From assembly GCF_001641265.1 (NCBI RefSeq), contig NW_020167525.1:846501-910500 (forward strand): DNA of 64,000 nt. Direction: 5' to 3'. The notes under the pieces were generated by a model. The model was not told where the DNA came from, did no database searches, and saw nothing but the letters and a program-made list of their open reading frames with translations. Every line of letters begins with the position of its first letter. Position 1 is the first letter of the stretch. Both the position numbers and the translations under genes were made by a program. The stretch is from Pseudogymnoascus destructans. Its lineage: Eukaryota > Ascomycota > Leotiomycetes > Thelebolales > Thelebolaceae. This document shows positions 47,237 to 56,431 of this stretch, one piece after another.

Positions 47237-47763
47237 TGTCACGGTTCACCAAGGCATAGGGCGCCAGTTGGGTATTATGAATTAAACTCAATCTAGAGAA
47301 GAAAGGAAAGAGAAGAGGAGCACTCGAGCAGTGGCTCGATCTATATACAGCTATGTTGTTGTGGAGTGAATTCTCTTTAGCGAGACCAGTTCTGAGAATT
47401 CACTCCACAACTGAAAACTTCGCTCCAACCCCCCAGGGGGCAAGCGGGGTAGGCTGCCATGTGACGGTGCTAATGGATAGTTGCAGAAACTAGTGGATAT
47501 TGGATAGTTGAGCTATCCATGAACTATCCTGAATATCTAGCTATCCGCCAACTATCCAGATTACCCATGAGGCACGATGCCACTATATAAGTAGATAGTA
47601 TTTCCTTAGATAGGAGCTTCGTGCTCAACTCAATATAGTATTCTTTACAATACTGTAACGTGTTACTTGGAAAGCCTTTGTGTCTAATCCCCTGCCTCCT
47701 CTGTCAAGTCAACCTTATGCAAGAAACCTCTGTGTCTTCTATCGTTTAGAAGTCAGTGTTACA
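47237..47763 (+). repeat. 3' LTR of Gypsy-1
   Basis: 527 bp beginning TGTCACGG and ending TGTTACA. It contains GGATAGTT/AACTATCC palindromes and a segment with CACTATATAAGTAGATAG matching the partial 5' LTR. No target duplication could be matched because the 5' LTR is incomplete. Confidence 0.65.
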
Positions 47764-47799
47764 ATCATGTTGTATGGTCATTGTACACCTCTAGGTATG

Positions 47800-48056
47800 T
47801 GTAAGGACACAGGGCACCCAGCTCACAGTAATAGCATATGAGAGTGCGAGTCGGAGGCTAAACGGATGCTATCCTATAGGTCTACTACGAAGGATACAAA
47901 AAAGATGATCGGGGAACCCCGTCCGTCAATTTTCTCAAGTATCCGAAACCCATCCAACTCAGTTCCGACTCGGTTAGGCCACCCAAATGATCACATGATC
48001 GATGCGGCTACCCGGAGTCTACTCCCTAGAATGAGAGATGAGAAGGCATCCTTACA
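47800..48056 (-). repeat. Gypsy-2 LTR (3' in element orientation)
   Basis: Starts TGTAAGGA and ends TCCTTACA, a perfect 8-bp terminal inverted repeat. It differs from the partner LTR at about eight of 257 positions, seven of them transitions. Confidence 0.95.
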
Positions 48057-48677
48057 CTACCCCCCTCCTAAGAGAGTGCTTTGTCCGCAAGGCACGCGGC
48101 TAGTATCATGTCCGCAACGTCTCTGAATCGTCTCCGTATCGTCTCCGTGAACGGAGCGTTTCTTGTTATCATAATGTTGGCTGGTAATTGCGTCCGGAAC
48201 AACTTCGTTTGTTGTGCGCATCGGGAAGTTGCTTTGTTTGCCACCATAGTCATCCTGAGGTGGTATCGCGTTAGGGTCCGTGTGGCATGCGAAACTGGAG
48301 TTCGCTTTTGTTGGATCTCACGTTCGTTCTTGGGGTCTGAAACAGTACCGGAAGGTGTCCGCTACCAGTTTGAGTAGAATTTTCGTAAAACGTGAAAGAA
48401 GAAGTGGCCGCGCTAACCCGATTCGGCATTCATTGTTGTAAGCCAACATTTGAGTATTCCGCTTCGCCCACTTCCTCTTGTTTTTACCTTACAACAACAA
48501 CGCCAGCAACCCTCCCGCCCGAGACCGGTAAGTGGCCCCTCCCCGTCCGTTTGTTTATGATACTGATAGATTGTATAGTATACTCCAATCCAAAGAACGA
48601 GTAGGTGATGGGAGTGCATTGGCGCGGTGTTTATAACTTGTGCTGAGCTGACGGAATCACAGATTCCAAATTTGAAG

Positions 48678-49357
48678 ATGCCGGTTCCCACCCCCTCCGG
48701 GGCTCTTACTGTCGCCTTCTGTGTGCTCTGTTTGCGCTGCCTTCGGGCCAAAGCCCGTGGGATCCAGTCCCACAACTGCGTCTGGTCCCTGACCAGTTCA
48801 AAGTGTGGGTACTGCACGTCACAGCACTCGCCTTGCATCCCAGTAGGTTTTCTTGTGGGGTTCGGAGTTTGGTTTGGTTGGCCGTTGCTGACTTTGGTGA
48901 AAGCTGCCCTGGTTCCTTGGGGAAGAGTTTGTGGCCCTCCTGGCCGCCGAAGAGGCCACCCCCCTCATCCCCGCCGACGTCGTCGCCGCCGCCACTGAGG
49001 CCAATCGGGTGGCCCTCCTGGCCGCCCAGAGCATGCCAAAGTTCCGCTCCGAGGCGGAGCGTGACCTCTACGAGGAGGCACGCACCACTCGGGCTGCCCT
49101 CAAGTTGGGGCTGGCCGTGAGTAGACCCCCTTCCCCTTGTGACTCAGTGTGGTTCCGATGCTGACTCTGGGCAGCAAATTCGGTCGTCGCTGCGCCATTT
49201 CCGGACGGAACAGGAGAGCGTTCCTGCTCTCTTGGGGGAGTTGGTGGCTGCTGTGGGCAAACTGCCAACCGCTGCCGCTCCCGCGGTCGCTCCGGCTCGG
49301 GGTGATGGAAGGAGGGAGGGGGAGGATGGGGAAGTTGGGGCGGCCTATGGGGCCTAG
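48678..49357 (+). CDS. Gypsy-2 accessory gene antisense to pol: six-cysteine cluster protein
   Basis: Exons 48678-48842, 48904-49116 and 49175-49357 with introns 48843-48903 and 49117-49174, all phase 0, 186 residues. Each single frame breaks at the introns, but the spliced frame is clean. Near the N terminus cysteines are spaced C-x2-C-x12-C-x8-C-x2-C-x6-C (C18 to C53), close to the Gypsy-1 accessory ORF and to Zn2Cys6 clusters. Then comes an Ala/Leu/Glu-rich helical region (EEFVALLAAEEATPLIP, KFRSEAERDLYEEARTTRAA) and a Gly/Asp/Glu-rich end. It sits 3' of the chromodomain on the opposite strand. Function unknown. From memory, an opposite-strand extra ORF (brtn) has been described in Boty elements of Botrytis; homology is untested. 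Confidence 0.68.
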
Positions 49358-49530
49358 GTGGGGGAAGACCTTGTGTCGGAGGGGACTCGGGCCTGGCCCT
49401 TCGCGTGGGGTCACTTCGACCCTTCGTCTCTCATGGTGGTAGCCGCTTGTTGCGACGCCGGTGAGACGTTTGGGAAGGGTGGCTCCCGCAAGGGTTACGG
49501 TGGTGAGTGCGCCCTGGCTCGGAGGGTATT

Positions 49531-51035
49531 TTAGTTTAGAGTCGCAGACAGCAACGACTCTGTTTCTTCCGCTTTGTCTTTCCCTCCGTGATCGTAGTTT
49601 TGTTCCTTTCCTGTCTCCCCTGCTGTAACCCCTCCGAGTAGTTCTTGAGGTGGACCTGGTAAATCTGGGTATTCCGTATGAAACTCTCTGAGTTTCTGGG
49701 GAGAGTTCATGAAGTTTGACGCTGGGTACCACTCCGGGTCCGGATCGTATCTGACCCAACTAACCCTGTATTGTAGTTGCTTCCAGTGATAGATGGCGTA
49801 GAGGAATGGGAAGTGGAAAAGATCCTTACGGCAAGGATCTTTTCCACTTCCCATTCCTCTACGCCATCTATCACTTCGCTGCTAGGCTCAGGCGGATCCT
49901 GACCAGGTAGGGGGTTGTTCGGATCCTTCATGAGTACGTCTGGTGAGAACACATCATGTATTTGCGAACCGGTAGGTAGTTCCAATAGAAATGCGTGCCC
50001 AATCCGTTCCGACACCGTATATGGTCTGACCCATTGTTGGCCCAGCTTGCGGCTAGGACGAGAGTTTTTCAAATTTTTGGTCGATAGGTACACTCTATCT
50101 CCTACGTCCCAGTCGATGGCCCTTCGGCATCGATTCGCGTGCTTAGACATTTCCTCTTGTGCCTTTGCCATGTTTTCCTTTGCGTGGACCCATGCAGTAT
50201 GCATTCGGTCTGCCACCGCCTTGGCTTCCTCTTGGTTTAGGGTCTCCCGGGGGTTGGTGCTTTTCAGAGTGTTCCAATCCCAACTCGTACGCGGATCGGT
50301 TCCGTACTTGAGTCGGTAGGGGGTCATGCCAAGGGATGCGTGGGGGAGTGTCATTTGCACGCGGTCCATTATGGGGATGAGTTCGCTCCAGTTATCCTGA
50401 TAATGGGATACGAAGGGCCTCAGTCTCTGATCAATGTATCAGTTCATGATTTCCGTCTGCCCGTCGGTCTGCTTATGATAGGCAGTCGACAGCTTAACCT
50501 TAACACCGATAATTCGACAGAACTCTTGCCAAAAGGATGATACGAATTGGGGTCCGCGGTCGCTTACAATCGACTCTGGAGTGTGTCCGAATCGGTATAT
50601 CCATTCGATGAACAATTGCGCCATCTGCCGGGCAGTTGTGGTTTTGTAGCAAGGTATTGTCACTGAACTCTTTCTGAGTCAGTCCATAAACACTAAGATG
50701 CTATCGTATCCATGCTTGTCCCTTGGGAACTCCTTGAAGTCCATGGTGAGGTGTTGCATAGGGTATTCGGGTACGGGTAGTGGGTGTAGAAATCCTTGTT
50801 GCTTAGTGACATTGGTGTGAGAAAGCCGGCATGTCACGCAGTTTCGTACATACCGCAAACAGTCCGCTTCCATCCCGACCCAATGATACTTTGGGGCGAG
50901 CAATTGGTAGGTTTTCCTGCCACTTGGATGTGCTGACGACACTTGATCGTGCACTTCCCGGATCAGTTTCGTACATAGGTCAGTGTGGCGATTCACACAT
51001 AGGCGGCCTTTGTACAGGAGGAGCTGGTCGTTCAT
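49531..51035 (-). pseudogene. Gypsy-2 integrase with chromodomain, several disruptions
   Basis: Zinc domain 51035-50679 (H..H..CVTCRLSH, then LTMDFKEFPRD with the first catalytic Asp). Catalytic core 50663-50439 (ESIVSDRGPQFVSSFW, YHKQTDGQTEIMN). C-terminal part 50369-49707 (GDRVYLSTKNLK, up to VEEWEVEKIL). The two in-frame stops between the parts are TGA where CGA would be expected. The chromodomain (continuing WKQLQYRVSWV..PEWYPASNF, to 49531) is thrown out of frame by the inverted duplication at 49785-49875. Confidence 0.88.
49785..49875. repeat. 43-bp perfect inverted duplication inside the Gypsy-2 chromodomain
   Basis: Arms 49785-49827 and 49833-49875 are exact complements around a 5-nt loop ACGGC. 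Only one arm is needed by the chromodomain coding sequence; the other arm is an inverted copy that replaces or displaces codons and shifts the frame. Confidence 0.96.
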
Positions 51036-51435
51036 CGCGAATCCGTCCGGTAGGGGTTGTTTCGTGCGAGTCTCGGTGAACGACTTCCGATTGTCCGCAC
51101 ATAGCGCCTCTAATTGAAGGGCACCTGGGGCTTGGGGGTGTCCATCGAATTAATGGATGCTATGTAGCTCTCGGCGAGTTCAGTGCTGATTCGGGGGTGC
51201 AGGCGGCTTGGACCTAACAATACCCTCGCCCTACTATTAAGTTTGACTTTCTGCTGCGTTACCAAGTCCTGGTCTCTTCGGCTCAGAATATTTGCCTTCT
51301 GGTTATTCTTGCCCGCGGTGACGTAATGCAGAAGTTGAAGTCAGAGAGTAGCTCCATCCATCGAACCTGCTTCACGGTGAGAACCTTGGTAGACATGAAA
51401 TATTCCAGCGAACGGTGGTCAGTGTACACGTCGAC

Positions 51436-52074
51436 TCAGTGGCACACCGAAGCCAACTCGGGCCTCCATTTTCCGAAGGCCTTTACTATTGCGAATAGTT
51501 CCTGGACACCAGCTACCACTCCATCAGAGGAGTCGGTCTCCAGCTTCATAGGCAATTCAGGGTTGAAGTGGTGAAGTGCCTGTACCGCTAAAAGTTGTCG
51601 CCGCAATTCCTCGAATGCATCCTCACATTCGTCTATCCACCGGAACGGCTCCAAGGGACTAGTGATGGTGGTGAGGGGCTTTGCTATTTTGCCAAAATTA
51701 CGGATGAATTGTCTATAGAAGCCACAGAATCCCAGGTAGGACTTCACACCCGTAACAGTGGTCGGTCGGATCCAGTTACGAAGGGGTTCAATTTTGTCAG
51801 GGTCCGCTTCGACACCGGAGGTAGTGAGAACATGACCCAAGTATTTTGTCCTGGTGACGTTGAACTCGCATTTGTTCAAATCAGCTTGGAGTCCAGCTTC
51901 TCGGAGACGCTGTAGGACCTTATGCACATGCTCTATGTGTTCCGTAGGGTCCTCTGAATAGATTAGGATGTCGTCAAAGTATGCGGTACAGAAGTCGTCT
52001 AAGTATTGCATCAGGACGTCATTCATATACCGCTGATAGGTTGCGGGACCGTTCGTCAGTCCAAATGGCAGCAC
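51436..52074 (-). pseudogene. Gypsy-2 reverse transcriptase (C-terminal half) and truncated RNase H
   Basis: Begins at the palm (LPFGLTNGPATYQRYMNDVL, TAYFDDILIYS), continues through FLGH/YLGFCGFYRQFIRNF, and reaches RNase H LETDSSDGVVAG, where an internal deletion joins it to VQELFAIVKAF. The RT fingers and protease that should precede it are absent: only about 110 bp separate it from gag. Confidence 0.88.
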
Positions 52075-52185
52075 TTTGCACTTATAGGATCCATAGCGAG
52101 TCCAAGAACTGGGTGCCTCCCAGGAGTTCTCGTAAGTCTAGTCCTCGCAGGTCACATTTGCATAGACCTAGGAAGGAGCCTTCTC

Positions 52186-52923
52186 CTAGGCCTTGTCGTT
52201 TTCCTCGAGGGACGCATCCAATTGAAGTTCCACGGCTTCTTCCCATTGTTCTTCTGCCTCAGGGTCGTAACGGTCCATTTCCTTGATAGTAGCGTTAAGG
52301 GGGCATTTGTCCTGGAAATGGCCGGGCTTGCCACACTTGAAACAGTTTCCTGAGGGCACAGGGATTGCGGTTCTCAGACGTTCTGGTATGGCTGGCTTGG
52401 GGAGGAACGCGGTTTGGGTGAACAGAGCGGATGTGGCTCGAGTTGGCTTCGACGCCGACGACGCCTTTGCCGTATCCGAGGTACGTGTGGACGTCCTTGC
52501 GAGAGCGAGTAGCAGATTCAATTCGTTGTTCCGGCGCCGTTCCTGGTCGAAGGCGGTAAGTTCTCGTACCATGGTCTGGTATTCTCCATTCCATTGGTTT
52601 TTGATGATCGCGACGCGGCTGCGGAATTGGGGAGTCAACTTGTTCCACATGTACCGAAACCATTCTGACTCGGAGACTTGTCCTGTGATAGCTGCACTTT
52701 GGAAATGAGCCTTGAACTCTGGGAAGGTTTCGCTAGCATGCCCTTTCTCTCCCATTTGCAGGTCGTCGAAGAGGTTCCTGGCCTGTTCCGTCTCGTTGCC
52801 TGTGAGGTAGTATGAACCTAGTAGATCCATCATCTCCTCAGCACTGTGGAACCCATGCGTAGCGGACAGGTATTGGGGCTCTAGGTAGGTCTTCGCCAGG
52901 CCGGTCGTAGTTCCCCATATCAA
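52186..52923 (-). pseudogene. Gypsy-2 Gag with zinc knuckle
   Basis: Gag-like region (LLGSYYLTGNETEQARNLF, NKLTPQFRSRVA, MVRELTAFDQERRRNNEL) ending in one CCHC knuckle, CFKCGKPGHFQDKC. The start lies upstream in another frame, so Gag is shifted near 52.95-53.15 kb. Confidence 0.85.
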
Positions 52924-53178
52924 CGCTCTTCTCGAGACGTCGGTAAGGTAGTGGTCCTCATTGACTACGAGTCAGTCCCGAATCGAAGCACTCCATTGTA
53001 GGAAGGTATGTTCTACCCCATCGCTGAGAGGAAGGATTTTCTCAGAGATGGTTGATTTCTTATAGCGATTCGGACGGTCCTTGGTGTGCATTCGTGATGA
53101 CCCTGGAATCGATGGAGAACGAGTGTTCCGAAGAGGCGGCAATTGAACTGTCTCGGGGGTGTTTCGTGTACGAGGCGT

Positions 53179-53619
53179 TCATTGCTCCGTAGCTTCGACT
53201 GTAGGTATGGGGGCGTCCACCGGCAGTGTGGACGGGATTCTGGTCTGGGATGCCGACAGGATAACTAGTAGATCCTTGACCTCCTGTATCTGTGCTTCGA
53301 GGTGGTCCATTCGACTCGGGATGTCTTCGGATGGCCCAGCGGTCGTAGCTGCAGCGGTGGTTTGTCTGGTAGTCATTCTGGGCAGTTGACCATCGTTATC
53401 TTGGGGTATGTTTGATGTCAGTTTTTTCGACATATTGCCTCGGGTGTGTATTGGTACCGATACGAAAGAGCTTGACTTCCGGTAGCTCGTAGCTATCAAC
53501 GCTCTTGTCCACAATTTCCTCTGTGCTATGAGGGGGTTCTTAAGGATCTCGTATCCTATTTGGCGCCAACGCGTCAGCGACTTTACCAGCTTGTTCTGAA
53601 GAATCAAACCCTGATCCAC
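53179..53619 (-). pseudogene. Gypsy-2 N-terminal Gag frame
   Basis: Likely Gag start at an internal Met (MTTRQTTAAATTAGPSEDIP) followed by a short coiled-coil-like segment RMDHLEAQIQEVKDLLVIL. A stop at 53179 ends the frame before the main Gag region. Confidence 0.6.
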
Positions 53620-53789
53620 TGGCTGTCCGTGAGATCTCTGGAATCACGGCTATTTGAAGTCGTCAGGTCTCTACTCCGAAACGTCACCGAGTCGCAGTCG
53701 ATGGTGTAACGGTAGTTCTCCTGAGTCGTTCCGGTGTGGGATATATTTAAGTACGGCCGTCCCCGGCAGGCGTGATCTTTTTTGTATAA

Positions 53790-54046
53790 TGTAAGGACAC
53801 AGGGCACCCAGCTCACAGTAATAGCATATGAGAGTGCGAGTCGGAGGCTAAACGGATGCTATCCTATAGGTCTACTACGAAGGATACAAAAAAGATGATC
53901 GGGGAACCCTGTCCGTCAATTTTCTCAAGTATCCGAAACCCATCCAACTCAGTTCCGACTCGGTTAGGCCACCCAAATGATCACACGATTGACGCAGCTA
54001 CCCGGGGTCTACTCCCTATAATGAGAGACGAGAAGGCATCCTTACA
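53790..54046 (-). repeat. Gypsy-2 LTR (5' in element orientation)
   Basis: 257 bp, same termini as the partner LTR and followed by the GTATG target duplication at 54047-54051. Confidence 0.95.
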
Positions 54047-54051
54047 GTATG

Positions 54052-55373
54052 ATTGTCCGAACCCTTTCTTAGATTGTACGAAGGGGTTCTTCCACCCCCT
54101 TAGTACCACTCTCTAATTTTGAGACATGGACTAATCCAATCATTTTCATGAACTCTTCATGCTTTTGATGTGGTAGGGCCTTAGTGAAGCCATCTGCAGG
54201 CATTGCCCTCATAGGAATCCATTTAACATCAACTGTTCCTTTTTGAACTTCTTGCCGAAGCCAACTTTGATGAATTCTGCAAGCTTTTGTGCTGTGCGCA
54301 ATGCATCTGGTCGAGTAATTATTGTAGGATAGATGATTGATCCTATTCTCTGTTGATAATAATGTATTGTGGCCTTTGATAATTGTTCTGCATTCTTCAC
54401 GAAGACTTTTACTTCCATAGGTGTGTCGACCTTCCGATGGTCCATGACATTAAATTTCTGTGCGATTTTTTCGATGTATTGGTCTTGACATAGCCAAACC
54501 CATCGTCTCTCAGTTTCAGACAATGCGGATTCCAAGGAAGTACTTGAGCTCTCCTAGCTCTCAAAGTTCGTATCGCTCATGAAGTGTTCATCGGAACTCA
54601 TCATATTCCTTCTGTTTATCCTTAAAGTATAAGGTGTAGATGTTGTCTACATAGAAACAGACGATGATTCCGTCTCGTATAAAGAGACAAGGCGCATCGC
54701 GCATGCCCTTAAACCCCATTTGTAGGAGCGTCTCTTGTATATGTCAATACCATAGTAATGGTAATCGCTTTAACCCATATAAGGCTTTCCGTAGTTGAAA
54801 ACAATGAGTTTGAGGTTTGTACGAACCTTCTGTCATTCGTACGATCCCTTCTAGAATTGGTATATATACCGTTTCATCCATATCTGCATTTGTAAATGCG
54901 CTTATAGCATCTTTGATTGTCTGAGAATTATTTTTGATTGTCCGAGTCGCAGTAGCATCATGAGTCGCGAAACTCATCAGAATCTTCTGAGTAGTCTTCG
55001 TACTATGCACTTTTCTTCTCGTACAATCGATTGTGGCAAACTTTGCAGGTAGTTGATTCCCTCCTTCATTTGTATGAGGTCCTTTCCCATTTGTATGAGA
55101 AGATTTACCCTTCTTCTTCTGCCACTCATCGCGTTATTTATTACGGTTATTACGGCTGTTATGGGGATTACGTGTTGAAGTGTATGATATCACTTGCAGC
55201 GGTAGTATAAGTATCAAGTTGAGTTGAACAACAGTTCACTGGAATATGTGTTGTATTGTTGTTTTGAGTGAAGCTATCTACAGAACTATTTGTGGGTGGT
55301 CTGCAACCCGATTCGGTTGGCGAGCCACACGCCCAACAAATCAGTCTGAGCAACCTCCTCCTTCAACATTACG
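54052..55373 (-). pseudogene. Degenerate Ty1/Copia pol fragments
   Basis: 55010-54744 encodes RT pieces (DAISAFTNADMDETVYIP, LRKALYGLKRLPLLWY) and 54535-54209 the RT/RNase H junction (QDQYIEKIAQKFNVMD, YQQRIGSIIYPTIITRPD). These are Copia hallmarks. Many stops lie between, and upstream (about 55020-55160) is a Lys/Asn-rich linker. No LTR pair was identified. Gypsy-2 is inserted on its 3' side. Confidence 0.8.
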
Positions 55374-55535
55374 GGTGTAGCCTTAGCCACCAAGGTTACA
55401 ACCACTAAGCAGACAACTGTATGTTATGAGGAATAGCCTCACCTTCCTTCCTTCTTCTTCTTCTTCTTCTCTCTTTAGATTCAATCTAGATTACTTTTCC
55501 TGGACTGGCATCATGACCTCTATGACCATCGTAAC
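55374..55535. repeat. Inverted repeat, left copy (partner at 58541-58698)
   Basis: Runs from CCTTAGCCACCAAGG through CTTCCTTCTTCTTC and TTTAGATTCAATCTAG to GGCATCATGACCTCTATGAC. The reverse complement, about 90% alike by eye, is at 58541-58698. Confidence 0.8.
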
Positions 55536-55760
55536 AATTTGAGCTAATGTTTCATCAATGAGGGGAAGTGGGTATGAGTCTTTCCTTGTGATCACATTTA
55601 GTTTGCGATAGTCTATGCAAAATCGAAGTCCACCTCCTGGTTTGTGTACAAATAACACAGGCGAGGCAAATGGTGCTTTGCTAGCCTCAATGAATCCTTT
55701 GGTAAGATTGTCCTAGATAACTCAATAACTTTCTTTGGATCCTTCCATTCGTCATACAAA
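55500..55760 (-). pseudogene. Gypsy reverse transcriptase fragment
   Basis: The minus strand reads KAPFASPVLFVHKPGGGLRF followed by CIDYRKLNVITRKDSYPLPL, the RT fingers of a Ty3/Gypsy element unlike Gypsy-1 or Gypsy-2. It is cut off at about 80 residues. Confidence 0.8.
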
Positions 55761-56331
55761 CCACAATACACATGATATTAAGTCCCTTTTCCCAATTATC
55801 AACTTAAACTAATTACTAGACTACTCTTAGAATACCCTCAAAATGCCTTTGAAAAAGCTCTATTCTATGACTCTCGAACAGTGAAAAGCCCTCTAAACCT
55901 AGCATCGATCTCACTATATGAAACCTACACAAAAGGCTACTATACAGTAGTTCCTTAAGTAATACAATCATCGACTTAGCTAATCTACAGTCTTAGAATC
56001 CCTTAGCTCTCAATTTTCAGACCTTAACAATACTCCTAATACTCTAGAAACAAACAGCTCTAAAGCTTAGCTGCACTATGCTGCCTCCTAGCCTGAATGA
56101 GAAGCTGCTCTTTATGACTAGTAGAGGCTTATTAAAGAGCATGGCGGCATTACAACTATAGAAATCTTACAATCAGGCAAAGATTATCTAGAATCAGCTA
56201 CCACAACACCGTAGACTACCTACACTAGAATTTAGCTACGATCTATCTGTAATGGCATAATATATTATATCAAACTCTATATAGCAAAGCTAGATCTATT
56301 AGTGTTACTATAGAAGAACAAATAAAGGCTA
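55761..56331. mobile_element. AT-rich remnant, left part of an old DDE transposon
   Basis: No open frame. Removing element H (56334-58243) joins ..GAAGAACAAATAAAGGCTA with the DDE relic at 58246, giving EEQIKAIQNIIGDFLEDN before the DETG motif, so at least its right end is the same old element. Confidence 0.55.
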
Positions 56332-56431
56332 TAACGTGGTTGTACACCGAGTCGTGAATGTCACCGAGTCGTGAACTTTTCCCTACTTAGCTACCTACGA
56401 ACTTCAACACGCGTTTCCTCCACAACTACCA

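Larger units (their letters stand above)
46216..47238. other. Inverted 3' segment of Gypsy-1 bounded by an 8-bp inverted repeat
   Basis: On the plus strand the integrase reads up to RLHPV at 46216 and then loses homology. On the minus strand the missing continuation (HPVFHVSLLEP and a chromodomain) begins at 47236. The breakpoints carry CACCCGGT (46216-46223) and its complement ACCGGGTG (47231-47238). Flipping the segment restores the normal order integrase-chromodomain-3' LTR. Confidence 0.8.
37470..47763 (+). mobile_element. Ty3/Gypsy retrotransposon Gypsy-1 (chromovirus), nested and rearranged
   Basis: Runs from a partial 5' LTR near 37.5 kb to an LTR ending at 47,763. Its gag region is interrupted by a type G fragment (37710-37877) and by the 4.8-kb pogo-type E element (37879-42663). 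Protease, RT, RNase H and integrase follow on the plus strand. Its 3' end (chromodomain plus accessory ORF) is inverted between 46216 and 47238. Several frameshifts make it inactive. Confidence 0.75.
47800..54046 (-). mobile_element. Full-length Ty3/Gypsy retrotransposon Gypsy-2 (chromovirus)
   Basis: 6,247 bp with 257-bp LTRs at both ends and a perfect 5-bp target duplication GTATG (47795-47799 and 54047-54051). Gag, RT, integrase and chromodomain read on the minus strand; a spliced accessory gene reads on the plus strand at the pol 3' side. Protease, the RT N terminus and part of RNase H are deleted and stops are present, so it is not autonomous. It is inserted in Copia-like relic DNA. Confidence 0.92.

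Noticed and set aside
47866..48126. 86-codon frame repeated at 53856-54116
   Set aside because: Both lie in the Gypsy-2 LTRs, and the similarity is that of the LTR pair.
49100..49759. 219-codon minus-strand frame across the Gypsy-2 3' region
   Set aside because: Only its first part is chromodomain sequence; the remainder is antisense to the spliced accessory gene, whose Cys pattern and splice phases are better supported.
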